13,292 nucleotides of DNA from NCBI GenBank assembly GCA_946480345.1, contig CAMLJR010000074.1, forward strand, positions 1-13,292, in the 5' to 3' direction. Below, piece after piece: positions 7,449 through 13,292 of the stretch. Under the pieces are notes generated by a model. It saw only the letters and a program-made list of their open reading frames with translations. It made no database searches and was not told where the DNA came from. Each line of letters begins with the position of its first letter. The stretch's first letter is position 1. Origin of the DNA: an uncultured Spongiibacteraceae bacterium (GTDB taxonomy: Bacteria; Pseudomonadota; Gammaproteobacteria; Pseudomonadales; CAMLJR01). The translations under genes and the position numbers were made by a program.

Positions 7449-8581
7449 CATTCTGATTCCGTCTCTTTATCCGCTGCCAATGAATGCAGACTAACGCTAT
7501 TTTCCAGCGAGCTGGAAAATGCATTGATAAATGCATTGCGCAAAATATTTACTACCGTGACCCAAACATCGGCTTTGGGATCTTCGATGGTTCCACTAAA
7601 CGGGACGCGCGTTGCCACTTGATCATGCGGCTGATTTTTAAAAATCGATGCCGCCAGTTGCACGATACCCGTCCATGCGCGACGAAAAATATTGCCTCGC
7701 TTTTCGGGTGGCGTAACTACTTTTATATCTTTCGCGATGGGCTTCACGTAGCCCTTGAATTTGCCTTCGGCAGCGGCAAATTCGGTATATACGGAAAACA
7801 TTCCCGCTTCGGCGTTAACGCCCGCATAGGTATCGAGCCACGGATTCAGTTCGGGTAGCGCAACGTTTTTTAGTTGCGCAGCCACTTCAAATGTAGGCGC
7901 TTCCGCAGAGGGATTTAATTTCCCGTTAATTTCTAACGAACCCTGCCCCAGCGCACGTCCATTCAAATCGAAATCGGCAAATGCGGCCTGATCGCCGGCC
8001 GGAAATGCATTCGTCAAATTGCGCAACGAAAAATGCAGATCATGCAGAACCAATGCTTCTTTGCGTTCGATGCCGGGCGCGCGAAACCGCACTACACAGT
8101 TATCGCAAACAATTTCGTTGAATGTAAAAGGAAACAGCTTGGAGAGCGCAGCGTTCCAATTAGTGTCTTCACCCAATTGACGCTGCGCGGCGTTATCGCT
8201 TTGGATCAGATTGAGTTGGGCATGCTCGAAATGGGCTCGCCCCACCAGCGAACCATGCAACAGCGCTCGCCATTGCAGTTCGATGCCGACGCGATCGCCG
8301 AGGAAAAACGGTTCGTTATGTTTCGCGCTTTTCTTTTCGATAACCACATTTTTAATGTCGTAGGCACCCCGCCATAACGCCACATGAATGCTCTCGACAT
8401 GGCCCGTGTAATTTTCGAGATGCTGCAGTTGCCGATTTACGTAACGCTCAAGAATCGTAGGAAGCGCCAATCGCAATGCGATTAACAAAATAATCAGCAC
8501 TGCGATTGCGAGCACGTATTTATTGCGCCATGAAATTCTGTGACGCCAGGAGGATGAATGGCGTGCTTCCATATTGCTCAT
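7448..8581 (-). CDS. DUF748 (AsmA-like) membrane-anchored envelope protein
   Basis: A 377-residue protein with a basic N-terminus, one membrane anchor (about residues 22-44, YVLAIAVLIILLIALRLAL) and a long periplasmic domain. The segment from ERYVNRQLQHLENYTGHVESIHVALWRGAYDI onward is recognisable as DUF748, a family related to AsmA and translocation-assembly proteins that are thought to help lipid traffic or outer-membrane biogenesis. The precise role of DUF748 proteins is not established. Two Cys (IVCDNCVV) lie in the central region and could form a disulfide. The ATG at 8579-8581 has GAGGCG about 5 nt upstream; a second ATG three codons later is less well placed. It is first in a minus-strand block with the lipid kinase and phosphoesterase, which fits an envelope-lipid theme by inference only. 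Confidence 0.82.
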   Translation of the reverse strand: MSNMEARHSSSWRHRISWRNKYVLAIAVLIILLIALRLALPTILERYVNRQLQHLENYTGHVESIHVALWRGAYDIKNVVIEKKSAKHNEPFFLGDRVGIELQWRALLHGSLVGRAHFEHAQLNLIQSDNAAQRQLGEDTNWNAALSKLFPFTFNEIVCDNCVVRFRAPGIERKEALVLHDLHFSLRNLTNAFPAGDQAAFADFDLNGRALGQGSLEINGKLNPSAEAPTFEVAAQLKNVALPELNPWLDTYAGVNAEAGMFSVYTEFAAAEGKFKGYVKPIAKDIKVVTPPEKRGNIFRRAWTGIVQLAASIFKNQPHDQVATRVPFSGTIEDPKADVWVTVVNILRNAFINAFSSSLENSVSLHSLAADKETESE

Positions 8582-8702
8582 AGAATCGCCTCGTCTATTC
8601 GCTATTAGCGCCCATTCGACCGCGCAATTACTGGCGGCGCATTCGACTGAAATCGATCAGCCCTAGCGAATTTAGTTTTTAGCTGTAACCGAAGAATTCA
8701 AG

Positions 8703-8725
8703 TAGCAATATCGTTAGCAATATCG
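8703..8725. repeat. Two tandem copies of an 11-bp motif upstream of the DUF748 gene
   Basis: TAGCAATATCG occurs at 8703-8713 and again at 8715-8725, a 12-bp period. It lies in the 207-bp gap between the tRNA 3' end and the DUF748 start. The two copies could be a direct-repeat protein site or a slippage product. The rest of this gap shows no ORF, no convincing -35/-10 pair for the DUF748 gene, and no clear hairpin-plus-U-tract after the tRNA. Only a pyrimidine-rich run on the minus strand (8764-8788) follows the tRNA end. Confidence 0.7.
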
Positions 8726-8788
8726 CGGCCAAAACGGCTGCTAATCGCAATCGGGTCTGACTAGGGGGAAGAAGAAAAAGCAGGAAAT

Positions 8789-8865
8789 TGGTAGGACCGA
8801 GCGGGGTCGAACCGCTGACCTCCACCATGTCAAGGTGGCGCTCTAACCAACTGAGCTACGGTCCT
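8789..8865 (-). tRNA. tRNA-Val (anticodon GAC)
   Basis: On the minus strand a complete 77-nt cloverleaf can be drawn. The acceptor stem is AGGACCG/CGGTCCT, the D-arm GCTC-AGTTGGTTA-GAGC and the anticodon arm CCACC-TTGACAT-GGTGG. The variable loop is AGGTC and the T-arm AGCGG-TTCGAAC-CCGCT, followed by discriminator A and an encoded CCA (8789-8791). Anticodon GAC reads the Val codons GUC and GUU. It stands alone, with a promoter at 8905-8933. No integrase gene or duplicated tRNA 3' end lies next to it in this window. Confidence 0.97.
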
Positions 8866-8904
8866 ATCGGGGAACTGCAGAGAGGCCACTGCAGCGAGGG
8901 CGCG

Positions 8905-8933
8905 ATTAAAAAAGAATTGGGTAAAAAATGCAA
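8905..8933 (-). promoter_or_regulatory. Promoter of tRNA-Val with GC-rich discriminator
   Basis: On the minus strand TTGCAT (8928-8933) and TTTAAT (8905-8910) are spaced by 17 bp. The -10 is followed directly by CGCGCCC, the GC-rich discriminator typical of stringently controlled stable-RNA genes. Transcription would start near 8898, giving a leader of about 33 nt before the mature tRNA end at 8865. Two CTGCAG palindromes in the leader (8875-8880 and 8889-8894) can pair with each other into a small hairpin, upstream of where RNase P would cut. Confidence 0.72.
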
Positions 8934-8996
8934 GCCGTTTTCCGTTAATTGCCCTCTGTGTGTTCGTTAGTTGCTCCTCGTGTTTTCATTAATTGC
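8931..8996. repeat. Three degenerate tandem units of 22 bp across the luxR stop codon
   Basis: Read on the plus strand, units ending at 8952, 8974 and 8996 each close with TTAATTGC or TTAGTTGC, at an exact 22-bp period. The second and third units agree at 15 of 22 positions and the first and third at 13 of 22. The third unit contains the end of luxR (minus-strand GGCAATTAA), so the stop-codon region looks copied twice downstream. The first unit overlaps the tRNA promoter -35 box. There is no clear terminator hairpin for luxR here. Confidence 0.55.
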
Positions 8997-10161
8997 CCAT
9001 CGTGGCGACGCTTTTTACGATCAATCGGATCAACTCTGCCTGCCGCGATACGCCGGTTTTCGAGAAGATCGATTTGAGCTGGGTACGCGCCGTGTGCGGG
9101 CTGACATGCAGGGCTTCCGCCGCTTCCTGAATCGACAGTCCACGGCTGAGCTGGGTGGCCAACGCTGCTTCGGCGCGCGTCAGACCGAACAATTGTCCCA
9201 ACACCTGCTGGCTTGCCTCATTGACCTGTGCCGGATCGCTGATGAAAACGGCTAACGCTGGCACCTGTTGTCCTTCACCCCATTGGTATTGCGGCACTAA
9301 CCGCAACATCAACCCCAGATCGGGCCGCCCCGACGGCCGCTGTACGCGCAATGCTTGAACGATGGCGGGTTTCTGTTCGCGGGCGTTGACTAAGGCGCGC
9401 TGAATAATGTCTTTCAGCTCGCGCGATTGAGAGTTGTTCGCGAGCGTCAATTGCTGATTGATGATTTCGAGTCCGTCGCGCTCGGACAGCATTTGCGTCG
9501 CTAGATGATTCGCCGTCAGGAACTTGCCGTGCTCATCGAGCAGAATCGTACCGACCGCCAGCTGCTCGACCGCACCGGCGAATACATCGCGCTCGGAGAC
9601 GATCCGATTGAGCCGGGCATGTAAGGCGATGGCACGTTCGAGATGCGGTATCAACAATGCGCACAGCGTCTTGTCGTTCTCGGTAAATTTCTCTTCGTCG
9701 GGGCCGCGAATCAACCGCAAGCGCGCCTGAAACGCATCGGGCGCACCGATATCGGCGCCGAGGATGTGCAGTACGCCGGCGGGTTCGAGATAGCGCCGAT
9801 AATATTCGCTGCCGCGCAATTCGGCGTCCGGCATCAGTTCCGCCAGCGTGACGACTTTGCCGGGTGGCAGATTGACGAAGGGATCGAGCGCGAAGAATTG
9901 CTCGCGGTATTGCGAGACTTCCCAATCGTTCTGATCGGCGAGCTGTACCGACAGGCCATTGTCGCTGCCATCGATCGGGCGCAATTGATTGAGAATGACG
10001 CCACGATCGCCCTCCGCCGGCGGACGCAGTGTCAGCGAAACCACTTTCGCATCGAACGTCGCTCTGCACAGCGGCAGAAATGTTTGCCACGGCATCGTTT
10101 CCAGCGGCCCCTGATAGAGCGCTGCGAGCAGGCGATCGTAAGCCTCTAACGCAATTATCAT
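8989..10161 (-). CDS. LuxR-type helix-turn-helix transcriptional regulator with PAS-like sensor region
   Basis: A 390-residue DNA-binding regulator. The C-terminal LuxR/GerE domain is clear at about residues 322-385 (LTRAEAALATQLSRGLSIQE, then AAEALHVSPHTARTQLKSIF and a SKTGVSRQAELIRLI recognition/dimer region). The N-terminal 190 residues are an unassigned sensor-like region. Residues about 190-305 (FAGAVEQLAVGTILLDEHGK and following) look PAS-like. There is no phosphoreceiver signature and no autoinducer-binding signature that I recognise, so it is an orphan type whose ligand is unknown. It begins 7 bp after the transporter stop, and its start is overlapped by a GC-rich hairpin with only a weak GAG as Shine-Dalgarno. 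Its expression is probably coupled to the transporter. It ends in a 22-bp repeat region ahead of tRNA-Val. Confidence 0.88.
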   Translation of the reverse strand: MIIALEAYDRLLAALYQGPLETMPWQTFLPLCRATFDAKVVSLTLRPPAEGDRGVILNQLRPIDGSDNGLSVQLADQNDWEVSQYREQFFALDPFVNLPPGKVVTLAELMPDAELRGSEYYRRYLEPAGVLHILGADIGAPDAFQARLRLIRGPDEEKFTENDKTLCALLIPHLERAIALHARLNRIVSERDVFAGAVEQLAVGTILLDEHGKFLTANHLATQMLSERDGLEIINQQLTLANNSQSRELKDIIQRALVNAREQKPAIVQALRVQRPSGRPDLGLMLRLVPQYQWGEGQQVPALAVFISDPAQVNEASQQVLGQLFGLTRAEAALATQLSRGLSIQEAAEALHVSPHTARTQLKSIFSKTGVSRQAELIRLIVKSVATMGN

Positions 10162-10162
10162 G

Positions 10163-10186
10163 GCGCGCTCAGCTGAGCCAGCGCGC
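10163..10186 (-). promoter_or_regulatory. GC-rich hairpin over the transporter stop and luxR start region
   Basis: On the minus strand GCGCGCT (10180-10186) pairs perfectly with AGCGCGC (10163-10169) around a 10-nt loop. It ends one base before the luxR ATG (10159-10161). A competing perfect 12-bp palindrome, GCTCAGCTGAGC (10167-10178), lies inside it. The structure covers the last transporter codons, the TGA stop (10169-10171) and the place where the luxR Shine-Dalgarno should be. A ribosome finishing the transporter would open it, so the layout suggests translational coupling. Confidence 0.6.
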
Positions 10187-10861
10187 GATGGTGAACGCGG
10201 CGAGCGCGGCGAGACCGCCGACTAACGTTGTCTGCGCCGCGCTGCGCCAGAACGACACGCCGGTGAAATATCCCTTGATGCCGCCGAACAGCATCAGCGC
10301 GATCAGTGTCGATACCGCTGACCAGCGCAACGCCTGCTGCACGTCGCTGAACACCATGTACGCCGCGAGCGGAATCAGCCCGCCGACGATATAAGCGCCG
10401 GCGATCGTCAGCGCTCCTTTCCATGCGCGCCCCGGTTCGGGTGCTTCGAGACCGAGTTCAAACCGCATCATGAAACGCACCCAGTCATGCGGGCGACGAC
10501 GCAGCGATTCGATCACGGCGGTGCTCTCCTCGGCGCTCAAGCCATAGCTCTCGAAAATTTCGCGCACTTCCTGCGCTTCCATCTCCGGAATGGTTTGAAT
10601 TTCATCGCGCTCGCGTGCAAGTTCGCTGCGGTAATGTTCGGCCTCGCTGCGGGCCGCGAGAAAACCGCCGAGTCCCATGGCGATCGAGCCGGCAACAATT
10701 TCGGCAACGCCGGCCGTGACGATGAGATCCGTCTGCGCAATTGCACCGGTCAAACCCGCGGCCAACGCAAACGGCACAGTGAGCCCGTCTGACATACCGA
10801 TAACGGTGTCGCGAACGGCAGCGCCGGCAGTGAAATGGTTTTCGGCATGATGTCCGTGCAT
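10169..10861 (-). CDS. VIT1/CCC1-family Fe(II)/Mn(II) transporter
   Basis: An inner-membrane transporter of the vacuolar-iron-transporter family, expected to move Fe2+ or Mn2+ out of the cytoplasm. Five membrane segments fit the family (about residues 17-40, 45-69, 145-168, 174-197, 203-226 from the chosen start). VRDTVIGMSDGLTVPFALAAG is the conserved first helix and EIVAGSIAMGLGGFLAARSE the second. A Glu-rich cytoplasmic stretch (about 70-110, ARSEAEHYRSELARERDEIQ onward) is the usual metal-binding hairpin. The N-terminus MHGHHAENH is His-rich. The frame extends upstream to an ATG at 10909, but the ATG at 10859-10861 (230 residues) has GCGAGAG just upstream and begins the conserved part, so it is preferred. 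It is co-oriented with luxR 7 bp downstream and divergent from the SGNH gene. Confidence 0.87.
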   Translation of the reverse strand: MHGHHAENHFTAGAAVRDTVIGMSDGLTVPFALAAGLTGAIAQTDLIVTAGVAEIVAGSIAMGLGGFLAARSEAEHYRSELARERDEIQTIPEMEAQEVREIFESYGLSAEESTAVIESLRRRPHDWVRFMMRFELGLEAPEPGRAWKGALTIAGAYIVGGLIPLAAYMVFSDVQQALRWSAVSTLIALMLFGGIKGYFTGVSFWRSAAQTTLVGGLAALAAFTIARWLS

Positions 10862-10962
10862 GCTGTGCTCTCGCAAAAGAATGGCCGCAATCATAACGAG
10901 GCAACCCATGTTTGGGCTAATATCTGCGCCGTTCTTATCGGTTTCTTTTGCTGGATTTCCTC
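10862..10962. promoter_or_regulatory. Divergent intergenic region between transporter and SGNH genes
   Basis: This 101-bp gap must hold promoters for both directions if each gene has its own. Candidate -10 boxes are TAATAT on the plus strand (10918-10923), and TATGAT (10892-10897) or GATATT on the minus strand; none has a good -35 partner. A small dyad CCCA-TGTT-TGGG lies at 10905-10916. AGGCAACCCA at 10899-10908 also occurs in the spacer of the dehydrogenase promoter at 4529-4538. I see no Fur-box-like sequence and no recognisable manganese riboswitch. Confidence 0.35.
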
Positions 10963-12423
10963 ATGCATTCATCCGCTTTATGGCTGCGTCGCATCGTGGC
11001 GCTGCTAATCGTTATCGTCAGCTTTTGGATATGGACTCGCCACAGCGATGTGATCGAATTAATCGTGCGTCAGCGGCCCGTGTTATTCGGACGCTACTCG
11101 CAAGGCCATTTCGGCACGTTGTTATTGTTAACGCCGATCCTTTGGGGAATCGCAGCGGCATTTGCCAGCCGCAAACCGTTGCGCGAATCGTTGCTCAACA
11201 CAGCGCTCGGTACCGTCACAACAATTATCGCGATTGTTGCGATCACGTATTTAGCGCACTTCACCAATCGCGATGCGCTGTATGAGGAACGCAAACTCCC
11301 CGACGCGCAAGCGAACGAAATGCATCTGGCCGGTGTCGTGCGTCATCGCCCTGCGAATCGGGTGTACGAACTCACTTATCGCGATGTACCCGAGCAGGCG
11401 CGTTCCTATCCGAATCCGCCGCCGGGTTATCCGGATGTCCCACTGCGGTTGACCAGCGATGCGAAAGGCTTTCGCAATTTATCGATACTGCCGCAATACG
11501 ACATCGTCGCGGTCGGCGATTCGTTCGTCGCTGGCTCGAATGTCTCCGACGATCAAACATGGCCGGCGCTGCTGGCTCAGGCAACGGGTAAAACAATTTA
11601 CAACCTCGGTGTCGGCGGCAGCGGTCCACCGACTTACATGAGCAATTTCGCGTATTTCGGTCTCGATCTGAAACCGCGTCTCGCGCTGTTCATGATTTAT
11701 GAAGGCAATGATTTCAAGGAAGACGTTGTGCTCGCCGACCCCACCACGCCGACACTTGGCGAACGCGTATCCAAGCATTTCGAACGCGCAATCGATGCAG
11801 CGCCAGTGCGCATCGGTCTGAAACAAGCCAGCCGCAATCTGTTCGAGAAATTAGGTTCGACGCGCCCGGTGCCGGGCTACGCGGAAAAACTCGGCTTCAT
11901 GCCGATCAAACTGCAACACGGCGATAGCACGCATTTTTATAGCTTCGACCCCAAGCGGTTGGTTTATCTGAATTACAGCACCGATAAATTCGTGGCATCC
12001 GACGAATGGCAAGCGACTGCAAAAATTCTCACGCAGATCGTCAAACTCTGCCGCGACCACGCAATTACGCCGGTTTTCATTTACGCACCGAGCACACCGC
12101 ATGTGGTACTGCCGCTCGCGAAGGAGACAATTCCCGCCGAGCAACTGCGCTATTTCGTCAGTCTGCGTAAAAGCCATTTGCCGCCCGCTGATGAATTCAA
12201 GCAACAAGTTTTCGCGAATCTCGACAATGAACAAAACACCGTGCTCGATTTTTGCGAGAAGCAGCAGGTCGATTGCCTCGCATTGACCGAGGCATTACAA
12301 CACGCCACCGCGTCCGGCACGCAAACGTATTTCAGTTATGACCAACACTGGACTCCCGACGGCAACGCAGTGGCGGCAAAAACCATCGAGCAGTTCCTGC
12401 GCGCGAAAGGTTATCTTCAGTAA
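10963..12423 (+). CDS. Membrane-anchored SGNH/GDSL-hydrolase-like protein
   Basis: A 486-residue protein with three N-terminal hydrophobic segments (about residues 5-24, 44-63 and 76-98), then a large domain probably in the periplasm. The SGNH blocks are present: GDSF with nucleophile S187 (VAVGDSFVAGSNV), block II NLGVGGSG (214-221), block III EGND with N249, and block V DQHW with D460 and H462. The esterase/acyltransferase triad therefore looks intact. The family includes AlgX/AlgJ-like O-acetyltransferases and other carbohydrate esterases; the substrate is not known here and no MBOAT partner is in the window. An in-frame TTG at 10948 is a possible earlier start, but the ATG at 10963 with GGAT 6 nt upstream is more likely. 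It is divergent from the transporter and lies 59 bp ahead of rarD. Confidence 0.8.
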   Translation: MHSSALWLRRIVALLIVIVSFWIWTRHSDVIELIVRQRPVLFGRYSQGHFGTLLLLTPILWGIAAAFASRKPLRESLLNTALGTVTTIIAIVAITYLAHFTNRDALYEERKLPDAQANEMHLAGVVRHRPANRVYELTYRDVPEQARSYPNPPPGYPDVPLRLTSDAKGFRNLSILPQYDIVAVGDSFVAGSNVSDDQTWPALLAQATGKTIYNLGVGGSGPPTYMSNFAYFGLDLKPRLALFMIYEGNDFKEDVVLADPTTPTLGERVSKHFERAIDAAPVRIGLKQASRNLFEKLGSTRPVPGYAEKLGFMPIKLQHGDSTHFYSFDPKRLVYLNYSTDKFVASDEWQATAKILTQIVKLCRDHAITPVFIYAPSTPHVVLPLAKETIPAEQLRYFVSLRKSHLPPADEFKQQVFANLDNEQNTVLDFCEKQQVDCLALTEALQHATASGTQTYFSYDQHWTPDGNAVAAKTIEQFLRAKGYLQ

Positions 12424-12425
12424 AG

Positions 12426-12491
12426 AGAAGGCAATGCAGTGAACGCCAAGAGCTTTTGCAGTGAACAATAAGCGCTTTCGTCATGAATAAT
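12426..12491 (+). repeat. 22-bp-period repeat spanning the rarD start
   Basis: TGCAGTGAAC occurs at 12435-12444 and again at 12457-12466, exactly 22 bp apart. A third, weaker copy places ATGAAT of the rarD start at 12483-12488. The units 12448-12469 and 12470-12491 agree at 16 of 22 positions (shared AAG.GCTTT and TGAA.AAT). The result is three start-codon-like sites (GTG 12439, GTG 12461, ATG 12483) in three different frames. Confidence 0.65.
12439..12471 (+). other. Possible leader mini-ORF upstream of rarD
   Basis: GTG at 12439 opens a 10-codon frame (MNAKSFCSEQ) ending in TAA at 12469-12471. It is preceded by AGAGAAGG (12424-12431) at a 7-nt spacing, the best Shine-Dalgarno in this gap. 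A second frame from GTG 12461 (MNNKRFRHE) stops at 12488-12490, overlapping the rarD ATG at 12483. Each frame starts before the previous one stops, which could pass ribosomes along to rarD. It may equally be a by-product of tandem duplication. Confidence 0.22.
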
Positions 12492-13292
12492 CGCGGTGTG
12501 GTCTACGCGATCATCGCGTACGGCATCTGGGGATTATTTCCCGCGTATTGGAAATGGTTACATTCCGTGCCGGCACTTCAAATAACCAACCATCGGATGG
12601 TCTGGTCATTTGTTCTGCTGGCGGGCGTTCTACTCGCACGCGGGCAATGGCAAACGATGCGCTCGCTCACTACGTGGCATACGTGTTCGCGGTATGCCAT
12701 TGCCGCGCTGTTAATTGCCGCGAACTGGCTGATATTTATTTGGGCAGTCAATGCAGGGCATGTGGTCGAGGTCAGTCTCGGCTACTTCATCAATCCTTTG
12801 CTCAGCGTATTGATCGGCGTCGTCATCTTGCGCGAGCGGCTGCGTCTGTGGGAATGGGTGCCGATCGGCATCGCAACGATTGGCGTCGTTTATCTGACAA
12901 TATCGTACGGCGGGTTGCCATGGATTTCGCTGTCGCTCGCACTCACGTTTGCGCTGTACGGTTTCGTTAAGAAAACCGCACCGTTAAATCCGCTATATGG
13001 CATGACACTGGAAACCGGCGCGCTGATGATTCCGGCCAGCGCGTATTTATTATTTTGCGAATTCAACGGCAGTGGCGTGTTTCTGCATGAATCGTTAAGC
13101 AATGATTTGCTGCTGGTCGGCGGCGGGCTGGTAACGACGGTGCCGCTATTACTATTCGCCTCGGCGACACAACGCATTCCGCTGTCGCTGATCGGCGTAT
13201 TGCAATACATCACACCGATACTGCAATTCCTGCTTGGGGTGGTCGTATACAAAGAGCCGTTTTCGCATCATCAGTTGATTGGATTCAGCATC
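12483..13292 (+). CDS. rarD: RarD-type EamA/DMT-family permease (3' end missing)
   Basis: An inner-membrane permease of the drug/metabolite transporter superfamily, RarD branch. The physiological substrate of RarD is not firmly established. The frame runs open from ATG 12483 to the last base, giving 270 residues of an expected roughly 295-300, so about 25-30 residues and the stop lie beyond the window. Diagnostic stretches are AIIAYGIWGLFPAYWKWL at the N-terminus, the conserved NWLIFIWAVNAGHVVEVSLG and YFINPLLSVLIG, and TTVPLLLFASATQRIPLSLI with GVLQYITPILQFLLG near the end. It looks like a ten-helix protein. An in-frame TGA at 12462-12464 rules out a longer N-terminus. No good Shine-Dalgarno precedes this ATG; a 22-bp repeat with mini-ORFs lies there instead. 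It probably continues the transcript of the SGNH gene. Confidence 0.93.
   Translation, partial: MNNRGVVYAIIAYGIWGLFPAYWKWLHSVPALQITNHRMVWSFVLLAGVLLARGQWQTMRSLTTWHTCSRYAIAALLIAANWLIFIWAVNAGHVVEVSLGYFINPLLSVLIGVVILRERLRLWEWVPIGIATIGVVYLTISYGGLPWISLSLALTFALYGFVKKTAPLNPLYGMTLETGALMIPASAYLLFCEFNGSGVFLHESLSNDLLLVGGGLVTTVPLLLFASATQRIPLSLIGVLQYITPILQFLLGVVVYKEPFSHHQLIGFSI

Noticed and set aside
8789..8865. tRNA-Val as an integration (att) site
   Set aside because: No integrase, no repeated tRNA 3' end and no foreign-looking DNA next to it in this window.
8788..8970. Plus-strand ORF starting MVGPSGVEPLTSTMSRWRSN
   Set aside because: It is the antisense translation of tRNA-Val; this kind of peptide is a well-known annotation artefact.
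9643..10149. 168-codon plus-strand ORF opposite luxR
   Set aside because: Antisense to a strongly supported gene, with no recognisable domain and no ribosome-binding site that I see.
10907..10909. ATG at 10909 as transporter start
   Set aside because: It adds 16 residues ahead of the conserved His-rich start, and no Shine-Dalgarno is seen there, while the ATG at 10861 has GCGAGAG.
12548..12970. 140-codon plus-strand ORF overlapping rarD
   Set aside because: The overlapping RarD frame is unmistakable and open to the window end; this is an out-of-frame shadow.
12890..13252. 120-codon minus-strand ORF opposite rarD
   Set aside because: Antisense shadow of the conserved RarD C-terminal helices.

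Overview
The window looks like chromosomal DNA of a Gram-negative proteobacterium, most likely a gammaproteobacterium, with moderately high GC. This rests on an imuB-dnaE2 mutasome pair, a RarD-type permease, a DUF748/AsmA-like envelope protein, and a tRNA with an encoded CCA end. A genus cannot be named from the sequence alone. Both ends cut through genes: imuB lacks its start and rarD lacks its end. There is no transposase, integrase, phage gene or CRISPR array.

Layout, left to right. (1) 1-4500, plus strand: the end of imuB followed 9 bp later by dnaE2, the two larger parts of the SOS mutagenesis cassette. (2) 4518-5589, plus strand: a zinc-type dehydrogenase with its own strong sigma70-like promoter. 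An 11-bp inverted repeat separates it from the convergent block. (3) 5651-8581, minus strand: DUF748 protein, then a diacylglycerol-kinase-family lipid kinase, then a calcineurin-like phosphoesterase. The last two overlap by ATGA, and a hairpin sits between the first two. (4) 8789-8933, minus strand: tRNA-Val(GAC) with a recognisable promoter and GC-rich discriminator. (5) 8989-10861, minus strand: a VIT1/CCC1-type Fe/Mn transporter followed 7 bp later by a LuxR-type regulator, with a GC-rich hairpin over the junction. (6) 10963-13292, plus strand: a membrane-anchored SGNH-hydrolase-like protein, then rarD. rarD is preceded by a 22-bp repeat that creates a chain of overlapping mini-ORFs.

How the genes fit together. 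ImuB (inactive Y-family scaffold) and DnaE2 (polymerase) act together in translesion synthesis; imuA presumably lies just left of the window. The DUF748-kinase-phosphoesterase block has the look of an envelope or lipid-metabolism operon, but its substrates are unknown. The transporter-regulator pair is probably co-transcribed, and the hairpin suggests translational coupling.

No dramatic new system is evident. The most unusual signals are small-scale: the hairpin at the vit1-luxR junction, and two separate 22-bp-period degenerate repeats, one at the end of luxR and one at the start of rarD.
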